Part shown: positions 1-10,370 of the stretch, one piece after another | Layout: each line of letters opens with the position of its first letter | Numbering within the stretch: the first letter of the stretch is position 1 | Origin: Corylus avellana | Taxonomy: Eukaryota; Streptophyta; Magnoliopsida; Fagales; Betulaceae | Direction of reading: 5' to 3' | Length of the DNA stretch: 64,000 nt | Assembly: GCF_901000735.1 (NCBI RefSeq) | Contig: NC_081545.1 | Span: forward strand, 9,967,973 to 10,031,972 | Translations under genes and position numbers: made by a program | The notes under the pieces: generated by a model | Told to the model about the DNA's origin: nothing | Database searches by the model: none | What the model saw: only the letters and a program-made list of their open reading frames with translations

Positions 1-761
1 CTCCTTACATACTGCCTCCGTGTGCATGTGCACTTCACTCATGTTTGCACAATGGTTGCCCCTCCCCATTCATGGAAAGTAACTTAGCCTCTATTACTAA
101 TTGATGTAGCTTGACTTAGTGGACTGTAGCGAATAACAAGAATAAAGAACATATAGGTATTTCTAGATCATGATTCTATCAAAGGAGCTAACAAATCTTC
201 TCTAAAACGCTAGGTACTCTTTAGGTTTTGAAGGAAAATCAAGAAGAAACTCAATTCTAAGTAATTCTTATTAAACAAACTCAAATATAAACAATGACTA
301 CGTTTTTGAGGCTATAAGTATGTATTTATAGGTCCCCAAACCCTAAACCTAATAAAAGTACGAATTAAAGTTGGAAATTGTAATTCTACAAGGCCTGTTC
401 GAACGAGAAACACCCCTATCCGGACAGGCACTTAATAAAAGTGCATAAATTAAACATAATGTCGTCCAGCATTCCAGTCTTCCCTTTACAGCCCATTTTG
501 ACCAACATCGTAATTAGCCAAACTTCCAAACATGACTTTGTAGATCTTTGAGCTAGATTTCCAACGCCGTAAGCTAGCTCCAATCAGAGGTATGTAGCTC
601 TAGATATGGCATTTTTAGTAAAGGTTGTAAGACGAAAATAACATAGGCATCCGGACGGTCTCCAGACGAGGCTCTCGGGTTTGCTCCTATCTAGATAGGC
701 TGCAGATGAGCTGCCAACAAGCTTGTAGATCTGCATTCGGTGTGTACCCTTTTTTTTTTTT
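1..761 (-). repeat. LTR-like debris, unclassified
   Basis: No gene is visible. The stretch has the texture of an LTR read on the minus strand. A TATA-like CTATAAATA lies on the minus strand near 322-332, with CpG-rich text such as ATCCGGAC upstream of it near 405-420 and 645-675. That is the same arrangement seen in the better-defined LTRs of this window. I found no partner copy, TG...CA boundary or target duplication, so the family and exact limits are unknown. Confidence 0.3.
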
Positions 762-1150
762 AGGGTTAAATACGTATTGGCCCCTGGGTTTAAACTCTTT
801 ATTTTCCCCCCTCCCTAGGGTTTCATTTTTGTCACAAGAGGTACCTGTGCTTTTCATAAAAATCGACATGTGTCATATAATTCATTTTTCGAATTTTTTT
901 TTTTAAAAAATTATATTTTTTCAAAAAATAAAATAAAGATTGGGGGTGGCCGTAGCCACCCTCTTGGCCATTTGGGGGGTGACCCATCTGGCCGGTTTGG
1001 GGTGACTTGCTATCCCCACGGTGGGATAGGGGTGGCTGGCCAAAACCACCTCTAGCGGGTTTGGGGAACCGGCTAGATGGGGGTGGCCAAGCCACCCTCG
1101 TGGTCAAAGGGGTGGCCGAAACCATCCCCCAAATAATAGCCATCCCCAAA

Positions 1151-1181
<31 letters not shown>

Positions 1182-1391
1182 TTTTTTTTTTTCAAAAAAT
1201 TAATTATACGAGACGTGTCGATTTTTGATTGGTGCTGACGTGACATTCCGTTAAATTTTAGACGAAATTTTAACGAAGGTACGATCTCTGACTTTGTAAA
1301 ACCCACAGGTATCTCCTGTGATAAAAATGAAACCCTAGGAGAAAAAAAATAAAGTGTTTAAACCTCTGGAGGTAATAAGGTATTTTACCCT
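762..1391. mobile_element. Mutator-type MITE with long terminal inverted repeats
   Basis: The first ~90 bases (starting AGGGTTAAATACG) are matched, inverted and imperfect, by the last ~90 bases (ending GTATTTTACCCT). Both arms carry GGTTTAAAC/GTTTAAAC, a TTTATTTTCCCC-like block, CTAGGGTTTCATTTTT and a CACAGGTA-like block. Both sides are flanked by a run of nine or more T, compatible with the 9-bp duplication of Mutator-like elements. The core (about 945-1135) is GC-rich and made of GGTGGCC / GGCCACCC units. No transposase is present, and the ORFs here are by-products of low-complexity sequence. Element class is inferred from TIR length and the T-run. Confidence 0.7.
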
Positions 1392-2467
1392 TTTTTTTTA
1401 AAGGCTAAACTGGTTTTTTAGGAATAATTTTTGAATTGATTTTTTAAGAATGAACCAGTTTTTCAAAAGTGAACTAGTCATTAAATTAGCTTAATTAAAT
1501 GCATTTAATTATATTTCAATATTTTTTCTTATATGTGATTTCATTAAGTTCAAAAATCTAATGCACCATATTATTTTTTCATAATTTACTACTCTCCAAA
1601 CTATATATAGGAAGACAACATTTAAAATTTAAAAACATACTACATTAACTACTCATAATCGGCCATATTGGTCATAAAAAAAAAAAAAAAAAAAAAAAAC
1701 GACCAACTAGCCCATTTATTTAAAAGGATATATATTTTTTTCTTTATACTTTTCATTTTAAACCATGTATACGTATGGGAACAAATTTTCATTATATATA
1801 AATAATTAAACCACACCTATGCCTGTCATTCATACATGATGATCCACACAATTATTTTCAATTGTCATAATCTATTTCCACAAAAAAGACACATAATCTT
1901 AATGTAATGATAAATAATTCAACATTGCTTAAACATGTTTACATGATAAAAATCGTTCAACTGTTCTGTAAGTTTTTACTTATCTCGAGCTGTTACGTAA
2001 ATATTTTCACAAACATATAACAGGTTAGATTGTTAGGTTTTGAGGGAACCTAAACCCTTTAAATTCGTTGAAGGAAACCTAAAATCTTTTCAAACACAAT
2101 GTGTAGAATAATTTTTTTGCTTCCTTTATTTATAATATAATGGCCTTTATAAAGGTAAACTACTACAACATTTTTTAGGGCCGAGTTATCAGCTCTTATT
2201 GGAATATAAATTAGGGCTGAGTCATCAAGACTTTTACATGGAATAAAATAGATTGTAGTACTCATTGCCTCTGGTGTGACGTTTCCAAAGTGTCTCATTC
2301 GTCGATCCTCACTCAATCGGTGGTAGTCAAGCCAAGCCAAATCATTTCTTCACATATTCTTCGCTGAAAGCTTTATTGTTGTTCCAGTACTGGGAAAAGA
2401 ATCTGTCAACCTAATCATGGAAAAACAAGTTCTAAAAAGGAAGGCTTCAAAAGGGTATATAAGAGTC
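1392..2467. other. AT-rich spacer, no gene seen
   Basis: This holds no supported gene. There is a poly(A) run of about 25 bases near 1676-1699. The minus-strand ORF at 2059-2340 resembles nothing I know and lacks supporting signals. Confidence 0.5.
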
Positions 2468-2472
2468 AAAAG

Positions 2473-3408
2473 TGAAAATTCTAAAACGACTCCAAACGAC
2501 ACCTATCCAAATGTCTAGGTGTTTCACAAAGATTATGCAGAAATAGATCTAACCTAGCAGTTAAAAACCAACCAAATACAGATATGAAAATAAGCAATCA
2601 AGAACACAGATATTTGGTTACGAAGAGGAAACCATTTAGAGAACTCTCTAAATGTAAAACCTCTCCGGGGCAGGCAAACCCAGGAAATCAATTCACTATA
2701 AGAAGAATAAGGAATACGAGAAGAATTACAAAACCTTTGCAATTGACACTTCCTTGCACACGACAAGCGACCCACTTGACTTCTACCGCAGTAGCCCTTT
2801 CCAGAACATCTGGCACAATTCTTCTATATGATTTCCTTTTACTGGAACTCCGATAGACTTCTCAACCGTAGATTTATCAAAGAAATAACAAAAACTCTAA
2901 GAAATTCAATTTAACGCTCACCACATAAGATTTCTCTTAGCACAGCCTCCGACGAACTCTCTAGGAGTGAAAATCCGTGCCTTTCTCTTCTATAAAGATG
3001 TATATATATCAGTACATCAAATCCTAGACTTGGGCCCACTAAAAACATGTTTTTGGGCATAATAGGTATGGGGTGTCCGGATAGGTTAATGGGCTGTTTG
3101 GACACGGCCTTACGGAGCAAAAATAAGGTTTCTGGAATTGCAGTCCAGACACGGGGAAGGCCGGTCCGGACCCGGCATGCAATGAGTGAAACAACATTCT
3201 GAAAATGCTGTCCAGTCTTGATCAATAGCTCTGATCGTTGGGCGTTTGTGGTCCGATTGAGCTGAAATTTTGTAGAGACATTTATGACACATGAATCTAT
3301 ATTATGAACGGTGGAGATTTTATTCTGAGCATTCTATATCAGTGTTTGAGCCTATGAACAGTAGCCTCTGCATTTTGCAACTGAATTAAGCCAACACAAA
3401 AACTAACA
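2473..3408 (-). repeat. 3' LTR of the gag-only copia element
   Basis: Plus-strand text runs from TGAAAATTCTAAAACG to ...AACTAACA, i.e. TGTTAGTT...TTTTCA on the minus strand. It aligns throughout with 5788-6765. This copy is about 40 bases shorter because it has fewer units of the TGTCCGGACA-type repeat (about 3065-3175). Confidence 0.88.
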
Positions 3409-3421
3409 AACTCTCCCTTTG
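3409..3421 (-). promoter_or_regulatory. Polypurine tract of the gag-only copia element
   Basis: On the minus strand AAAGGGAGAGTT immediately precedes the 3' LTR (TGTTAG...). This is the expected place and composition for the plus-strand primer of reverse transcription. Confidence 0.7.
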
Positions 3422-4684
3422 GCAATTCAGTGACAACCAAAATGCCGAGCCAATCCCATCATCTCCCTATATTTACTCCTCCTTTTTGTCATAGAATGAG
3501 AAAAGGTCTTCATATTTCCTGAAACACTTCACAAAATACATCAAGGCATATGTGGAACAAGAATACAGAAATAAAACTCATGATAAAAAAAAAATGGCGT
3601 AGAATGCAAGATCATGAACACACATCACCAAAAACTCCCCTTCAACATATGACTCAATAATCAACAAGAAGCTAAAAAAGCAATACATGTTTCTCCCCCT
3701 CAAAAGTCAAATGAACACACATGATACACACATCAATGACTCATGTATTGCACAATGAATATCCCAAACATGCTCCAAATATGCAAAATATACATGAGAC
3801 TAGAAATGGCAAGAAACTCATATTGCTTAACCCAAGCAAAAAAAATGTTTCATTCAACCTATACTTGTGTGGTGTTTGTGTAAGCCATCCAAAGTGAAAA
3901 AATTTAAACTTACAAAATGAGGAGAAAGTTTCACCACCATGAGGTTTTAACAAGTATATCAAATCAAAATTCAAACCTTATCATACTAGGGCCTAGCCAC
4001 TCTCATCCTATACATTTTTCTTTGTAAAACATTTTGCACAAGTTTGACACGGTGAAATAAATTCCTTTTGGAATATGATCTTTTGATTTTATTTGTTTCA
4101 CTATTTTGTTTATTTTTCTCTTTGAGAAAGTGTCCTTAGACTTTTGGTGCTTATCACAAAAGAGAAAGCATGAATTTTTAAGCCTTAGGTTCAACTAGCA
4201 TATGGTTAATTTGAAAAATATGACTAGTCAAAAACCTCATATGGTTACCTAACAGACCTCACAAATAAAGTGAAACAAAACATCAATTTAAGCTTAAATG
4301 TGCACAAGAGATAAAGCATAGGCAAAATGTACCACATAAGCTCAGGCTTTAGGTAACCACAAAAACAAGTCCATTGACACAAATTTTCATCTCATGCATA
4401 TTAAGAACATTCCAAGACACAAGGAATTAAATCCATGAAAGAAACATGAGAAATTAATGGACTATCTAGGTGCATAAGACAAAAGAAAAAAAAAAAGAAA
4501 AACAACCAAATTAAAATATTTTTGTCTTTTTGATTTTTTGATTTTTGATTTTTGATTTTTTTGATTTTTTTTTAAATGCACACAAAAACAAAACAAAACA
4601 TGTTAAAAGAAAAAAAACACAAACAACAAAAAATTTAAACAAAAAAAAAACAAACAAACACCCAACAAACTATGACACTAGGAC

Positions 4685-4686
<2 letters not shown>

Positions 4687-4741
<55 letters not shown>
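4687..4741. repeat. (TA)n microsatellite
   Basis: About 27 uninterrupted TA units lie inside the non-coding interior of the gag-only copia element. The plus-strand ORF that runs through it (rich in I-Y pairs) is an artefact. Confidence 0.95.
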
Positions 4742-4761
4742 TAGGCATGCAATGTGCCCAC

Positions 4762-5718
4762 CTAAACTAGGTGAGTCCAATACCACTCTCTCAACGGGTG
4801 AACGGTATCAACTTTCTTAACCCAAACTTTCTTCATTTTGGGAACAGAAGTGCGACTCTTGTCCAAGTCATTTAACTGGGTGATAACACCCCTTAGCATG
4901 TTGAATAATTCCTCATGACTATCCGTAGAATGAAAATAGTCTCTTTTTAGCTCATGATTATTCAACTGAAAACAATTAGGGCGAATATGCCCAATCTTAC
5001 AACAATGATGACATGTAGGAATGAACCTTTTAGAAGGTTGGTTCCTTGCAAGGTAAACAATGTTGGAGTTGCTTCTAGGTAAAAAGTTCTTAGCACAATG
5101 GTACGTACCTTTCTTACCCTTCTTATCTCTTAAGGTCGCAGTGACTGTTTTCTTCTTTTTCTTTAAGACTTCGTTTCCTCTTCTTCTTGAGGAGTGAACA
5201 GCAACTAGTTTATCTTTATCCAATGGCTCTTCCAAGTTTTCTGTTTCAACAAAAACTTTATTGGAAGAAAAAGCAAGGTTAGAGGAAGGAGCAATAATCT
5301 TGTCAAAATCAATCCCAGGTTTATCACAAGTAGATTTTTGGGTATGCAAAATTTTGTCAAGATTATCATTGGAGAATTTTTTCAATAGATTTTTGGACTC
5401 ATTTAATTCATTCTCTAATGACTTAACTTTATTAGCAAGATCATGATTTTCAGATTTCAATGTTTTACACAAATCAAGAGAATCACTCAATTCACCAATT
5501 AGCTCATCTTTATCATGTTCAGCCTCTCTGAGTTTCTTTAGATTTTTGGAATTAATAACTTGTAGCTCAGAGAATTTCACAAACAACAAATTATAAGTCT
5601 CCTGAAGATCAATTTCATTATCAGAATCATAATCAGAATAATATTGTTTATCAGAAGACATAATAGTTTCACAAAAATTATTATCAACAATTTCGAAACA
5701 ATCAAGAATTTGGAACAT
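4762..5718 (-). pseudogene. Copia-type gag, C-terminal part with CCHC zinc knuckle
   Basis: An open frame of up to 318 residues; the natural start may be the internal MSSDKQYYS methionine at residue 20. A heptad-rich, probably coiled-coil stretch covers about residues 60-130. It is followed by a Lys/Arg-rich region with a KKKKK run (about 183-205) and a CCHC knuckle CHHCCKIGHIRPNC (C-x2-C-x4-H-x4-C, about residues 236-249). It ends shortly after VWVKKVD, where copia polyproteins would continue into protease. The usual N-terminal gag domain (UBN2/DUF4219 type) and all of pol are missing, so this is a shortened gag. It may still be translated, since the frame is open. It is placed directly downstream of the primer binding site. 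Confidence 0.75.
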
Positions 5719-5766
5719 CTAGAAAGTATATAGGATCACACTCAGGAATTTAATCCTTTGACAGAG

Positions 5767-5785
5767 TGAACCCGCTCTGATACCA
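5767..5785 (-). promoter_or_regulatory. Primer binding site (initiator Met tRNA type)
   Basis: Minus-strand TGGTATCAGAGCGGGTTCA starts two bases after the CA end of the 5' LTR. TGGTATCAGAGC is the common initiator-methionine tRNA complement of plant copia elements. It fixes both the class and the minus orientation. Confidence 0.85.
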
Positions 5786-5787
5786 AT

Positions 5788-6765
5788 TGAAAATTCTAAA
5801 ACGACTTCAAACGACACCTATCCTAATGTCTAGGTGTTTCACAAAGATTATGGATAAATAGATCTAACCTAACAGTTAAAAATCAACCAAATACAGATAT
5901 GAAAATAAGCAATCAAGAACGTAGATATTTGGTTACGAAGAGGAAACCATTTAGAGAACTTTCTAAATGTAAAACCTCTCCGGAATAGGCAAACCCAGGA
6001 AATCAATCCACTATAAGAAGAATAAGGAATACAAGAAGAATTACAAAACCTTTGCAATTGACACTTCCTTGCACACGACAAGCGACCCACTTGACTTCTA
6101 CCGCAGTAGCCCTTTCCAGAACATCTGGCACAATTCTTCTATATGATTTCCTTTTACCGGAACTCCGATAGACTTCTCAACCGTAGATTTATCAAAGAAA
6201 TAACTAAAACTCTAAGAGATTCAATTTAACGCTCACCATATAAGATCTCTCTTAGCATAGCCTCCAATGAACTCTCTAGGGGTGAAAATCCGTGCCTCTC
6301 TCTTCTATAAAGATGTATATATATCAGTACATCAAATCCTAGACCTGGGCCCACTAAAAACATGTTTTTGGGCATAATAGGTACGGGCTGTCCGGACAGG
6401 TTAATGGGGTGTCCGGACAGGTTAATGGGCTGTCCGGACACGGCCTTACGGAGCAAAAATAAGGTTTCTGGAATTGCAGTCCGGACACGGGGAAGGCCAG
6501 TCCGGACACGGGGAAGGCCAGTCCGGACCCGGCATGCAATGAGTGAAACAACATTCTGAAAATGCTGTCCAGTCTTGATCAACAGCTTCAATCGATGGGC
6601 GTTTGTGGTCTGATTGAGCTGCAATTTTGTAGAGACGTTCATGACACATGAATCTACATTATGAACGGTGGAGATTTGATTATGAGCATTCTATATCAGT
6701 GTTTGAGCTCGTGAACAGTAACCTCTGCATTTTGAAATTGAATTATGCCAACACAAGAACTAACA
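5788..6765 (-). repeat. 5' LTR of the gag-only copia element
   Basis: This is the partner of 2473-3408. The minus-strand TATA-like region is near 6305-6325. Upstream of it, in U3 at about 6385-6530, are three copies of a unit containing TGTCCGGACA with AGGTTAATGGG. Two copies of a GTCCGGACACGGGGAAGGCC unit also occur, one unit more than in the other LTR. These are local tandem duplications that arose after insertion or during copying. Confidence 0.88.
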
Positions 6766-7331
6766 AAAAGCAATTGATCAAACCTGTTCTCGAGACAATT
6801 CCTCAAGGGTTCCTACATCTTTCTTTTGAGCAAGTTTTCTGGCATTTTTTTATGAGCGATCGGTAGTAACTCTGAAATCATGATGAAGCAACTAGAAGAT
6901 TTACCAGGGATCGGAGCATATATATATATATATATATGAATAAAAGAAAATTACTCCACTGTAATATTAGAAGCTCAAAAGATAATACAATATATATGTG
7001 TATTCTTGATTGAAAATACAATTTGAAAGTATAAGTTATTGGATTTGACAGAAGATGCTAGACTATTTTATTCCTGAACTTTTTTCTTGCCACTTATCTT
7101 AAAAATTTAAGAAAAAAAATGAATTTAATTATTTATTTTATATACTAACACTCTCTATTAATAAGTGAGACCCAACATGTAAAATGTTAAATTGAAATCA
7201 GACGTGAATGACTGAAACAAGTAACCTTTGCTTTAATACCAACCTAAATCATTGTTTATCTTAAAATCTTAAGCCAATAAAAATAAATAAATTTAATTAT
7301 TTAATTTATCCTTACACAAAACTCACAATAC
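6766..7331. other. AT-rich spacer
   Basis: No gene is seen. There is a short (TA)n tract at about 6918-6937. It probably includes sequence 3' of the decayed proton-pump-interactor-like gene. Confidence 0.45.
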
Positions 7332-8270
7332 CTCTCCATCAAGCAGTTTACTCAGTTGAAGAACGCATTCGTACGTTTCATTCTCTCTGTGGCGTGCAAC
7401 TGCTAATTGCTTCTGCAGAGATTTTATATCTTCTCTTATTTTCTTCAATCTTTTCTCATCGTGCAGTTTTCTCAGTTGAAGAGTTGTCATTATTCCATCT
7501 AATTCGGTACCTATAATCTGCAATAATAGGAGATCTAGCGAGTGAGATGACAGAAAAGTCAGGCTTTTAATTACTTAATTTTTTTAAAAAAATTAAAAAT
7601 TAAAAATTAAAGATGAGGATTTATATTTAGGATGACTATACATATATTACCTTAACTTTGTCGTGTATGGCTTGTTTTGAACCCAAAGAGGTCCAAAGCT
7701 TTCCTTTGACCGCAGCTGTGGCAATAGCTTTCTCTTTTAAACATGTAAGCTGATTTTTTTCTTTTATGATCCGCTCTTGATTATCCCCACCTTTATAATT
7801 GAACATCCAATCCCACCTTTCACGGCAATCAAACCACCAATATATCTGCAAAACATTCCACAAAAACGCATAGAAATAGAAAAGATGGTCAATTTAAGAT
7901 TACAAGACAAAAGAATTCACTAATATGTTGAATCTTACAGCATCATTAAGCTCATCTAATGAAAAACATGAACTTGGGGCTTTCTGCTGTCATGCATTGA
8001 TTTCTTTTAAGAGCTTCTTTTCCTCGGACAAGGACCACAAGGTGTTTCTTCCATGCATGTAGCATCCGGAAATGCAACTTCTGTATAAATTAATGTCAAC
8101 ATATATATAGTGCTTGAATACACAAGACAAGATGGAAATAAAAAAAAAATATCAAATAAATATATAATGTTGATCATTAATTCTTACATTCTTGTCAAGG
8201 TCTTGTTGCAGAATACAGCTTGCCTAGGGCTTGTTGCAGAAGATCATCATCAAATTCTCCCTTCTTTTGG
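7332..8270 (-). pseudogene. Proton pump-interactor (PPI)-like gene fragment, broken
   Basis: PPI proteins are plant coiled-coil proteins that bind plasma-membrane H+-ATPase. Three exons are recognisable on the minus strand. Exon 8080-7939 encodes LSEEKKLLKEINA-stop-QQKAPSS and SLDELNDA. Exon 7845-7651 encodes 65 codons, including AIATAAVKGK and SKQAIHDKVK, matching the family's KVIANAA...QKEAIQDQVK region. Exon 7517-7332 encodes 62 codons, IIGTELDGIM to SKLLDGE, coiled-coil in character. GT donors and AG acceptors are intact at every junction and the last two exons stay in frame. The TGA at 7992-7990 breaks the first exon; a CGA-to-TGA change is the simple explanation. A further exon may lie near 8270-8200 (LLQQALGKLYSATRP, then a stop). 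No N-terminus or membrane anchor region is found. It is either a pseudogene or a truncated tandem relative, and the family assignment rests on my recall of PPI sequences. Confidence 0.6.
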
Positions 8271-8409
8271 AAAAGAAGAAAATCAGAAAACTAAGATATA
8301 TATAGACCAAAAAAAAACAGGCAATCATTTTGGTAATTCATTAATTCTTACACGGATATCAAGCACTCGTTTTGAAGAGCATGATTTGCTAGCCCTCCCC
8401 CTCTGCCTC

Positions 8410-9222
8410 TTACAGCTAAAATTTCAGTAAATTGTCTATGAAGCCAAAAAGATCATGAGCAGCTAAACCCAGTTGTGGGGTATTGATGTAGCTCTTTCCA
8501 AGCACAATAGTTTGATTGTATTTAATTTATAGTTCTTTTATTTATGCATATTGATTGTATAACTCTGAGGATTGCTACAATTGATTTATGTTCTTCATAT
8601 TAAATGCAATTGTTCTTAATTTCCAATTCAATATTAGTAAAATTCTTATCTTGTCTTAGAAATTATTTTATTATTATTGAACTCAAATCATTCTTATTTT
8701 CTGTGATCATAAGAATGATGGTTATACAATGGTTCTTAATCGACATGCAATCAATAGGGTTAGATAGACCATACCTAGGAAAGACGGATCGTACCACACC
8801 CTAGTTTAGTGTAATTTAGGTAGACGATCCGTGCCAACCGAAGATGGGTTATGCTATTCCATTGATTATATGAAATTATTTTTCAATCATGTGTTTCTTG
8901 TTTGAATTATAATATGCATAGAATAAATAGCTAGAATTGAATACAGTGGACCGTTGATGTGCGGATCGTGGTGAAGTCAATACCCTACTCTCTCTCTCAT
9001 ATATTTACTTCTTTTATTTCTGTTTATTTTATGAACTTTAAATTCACACAAACAAATCATTCTCTTTTAATTAAGTTAATTTTAATCTTCCAAATTTTGA
9101 TAATTAAACTCCTACAGTCCTTGAGGTTTGACACCCTCAATATAGCCCTATCCTACGAGATTCATTCTATTGCGAGTGGTAATTTTATAATTGATATTTT
9201 TGGTCACAAAAATACCACATCA
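8410..9222 (+). repeat. Truncated gypsy family-A LTR (3' part)
   Basis: From about 8447 on it aligns with 20508-21385 of the full family-A LTR. Shared text includes GATCATGAGC..GCTAAACCC, the block around GTTTGATTGTATTTAATTT, the AAGACGG..CGTACC..ACACCC lines, and the end GGTCACAAAAATACCACATCA. Weaker similarity extends back to about 8410. The 5' half is missing. It ends at CA (9222), exactly against a gypsy RT remnant of opposite orientation, so a rearrangement or truncated insertion joined them. Confidence 0.7.
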
Positions 9223-9223
9223 A

Positions 9224-9360
9224 ATACCTTTGTGGGAAATTATATGCCCCAAAACAATTCCTTGTTTCACCATGAAGTGGCATTTTTCCCAATTCAGAAC
9301 CAAATTCTTCTCCTTGCACCGTACCAGCACCAATGGGAGATGATGTAGACATTCCCCAAA
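9224..9360 (-). pseudogene. Gypsy reverse transcriptase remnant
   Basis: Minus-strand translation gives NLVLNWEKCHFMVKQGIVLG followed by HIISHKG. This is the conserved C-terminal palm region of Ty3/gypsy RT (usually L.LN..KC.F......LGH..S..GI). It is directly adjacent to the protease-end sequence, so an internal deletion has removed the protease-to-RT segment. It has no open frame of its own. Confidence 0.7.
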
Positions 9361-9423
9361 TGATGAACCAAAGACTGAGGCTTCAACTCCTGCTTGACAA
9401 GCTCAGCTGCTAATGAAGATGGA

Positions 9424-10370
9424 TCAAGGGATGATGTCAAAGTAATTTCTGCAGTCTCTGTCTTCAGGAGTTGAGTCTAACAAGGCGTCAGCTTGTTCCA
9501 ATAGAGTGTCCAGTTCCATGTCACTTCCCATTGCATTCAGGCATTCTCCAAGTGGGTCTTCAATATCTGGTTCATTGACAGTTTTCTCTACTATCTCCTC
9601 AATTAAGCATGTGCTTTTGACCTCCTCATACTCAAACGGCTGCCTGCTGGTATTAAAGATGTTCAGCTCAACTATCATGTTTCCAAATGATATCTTCATG
9701 ACTTTAGTTCTACAGTTGATTAGGGCATTAGCCGTAGCTAAAAAGGGACGCCCTAATATGATTGGAACTTGAATTTCTGCATTTTCTGTCTCCATATCTA
9801 AGATGATGAAGTCCACAGGGTAGTAGAACTTATCAACTTTGATTAGCACGTCTTCAATAATTCCCCTTGGAACCTTCACAGATCCATCGGCCAACTGAAG
9901 TGTAATTGAAGTGGATTTCAACTCTCCCAATCCCAGCTGAACATATACTGAATATGGCAGTAGATTTACACTGGCCCCCAAATCCAACAAAGCTTTTTCA
10001 ACTCAATTGTCACCAATCTTGCAAGCAATGGTAGGACATCCAGGGTCCTTATACTTTACAGGCATCTTGTATTGCAAGATAGAGCTGACTTGCTTAGTCA
10101 GGAAAGTTTTATTGAGGACGTTCGTCTTTCTCTTGATGGTGACCAAATCCTTCAGAAATTTGGCATAAGAAGGCACTTGCTGGATGGCATCTAGGAATGG
10201 AATGTTTATCTGCACTTGTTTGAACACTTCCAAAATATCGTCGAACTTCGAGATCTTCTTTGGAGCTATCAGTCTTTCTGGATACAGAGCTTTGGGTATA
10301 TACTTTCTGGATGGGTCCTCAGCAGTCGGAATGGTTATGTCTAGTCCTGTGTCTTCCGCAGGCTTGTCCT
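9424..10370 (-). pseudogene. Gypsy (Athila-like) aspartic protease region
   Basis: Two adjoining open segments (10233-10003 and 9990-9424) in the same frame are separated by a single in-frame stop after CKIGDN. The N-terminal part has FDDILEVFKQVQINIPFLDA and a QVPSYAKFLKDLVT stretch. Next comes the retropepsin active-site loop ALLDLGASVNLLPYSVY (DLG in place of DSG/DTG, seen also in the second copy at 24270). The flap/second half includes VPIILGRPFLATA. It ends in an acidic tail (EPDIEDPLGECL). It would process the gag-pol polyprotein in a living element. A near-identical copy is at 24033-24944; that copy lacks 17 residues between PFLDAI and KRK. Confidence 0.75.

Larger units (their letters stand above)
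2473..6765 (-). mobile_element. Non-autonomous (gag-only) Ty1/copia-type LTR retrotransposon
   Basis: This is a complete element read on the minus strand. Two similar LTRs (2473-3408 and 5788-6765) bracket 2.4 kb. The outer flanks carry a perfect 5-bp duplication AAAAG (2468-2472 and 6766-6770). Next to the right (5') LTR lies a primer binding site TGGTATCAGAGCGGGTTCA, the initiator-Met-tRNA type typical of copia elements. Next to the left (3') LTR lies the polypurine tract AAAGGGAGAGTT. The interior encodes only the C-terminal half of a copia-like gag. Protease, integrase, RT and RNase H are all absent, so it would have needed proteins from another element to move. The region between gag and the 3' LTR is AT-rich and non-coding. 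Confidence 0.88.

Noticed and set aside
832..1228. Pro/Gly-rich ORFs around 1 kb
   Set aside because: Products of the GGTGGCC-type core of a MITE, open by composition on both strands.
4545..4820. ORF through the TA microsatellite with an I-Y repeat
   Set aside because: Pure product of (TA)n and A-rich DNA; the same applies to 38236-38427, 51425-51622 and 54918-55311.
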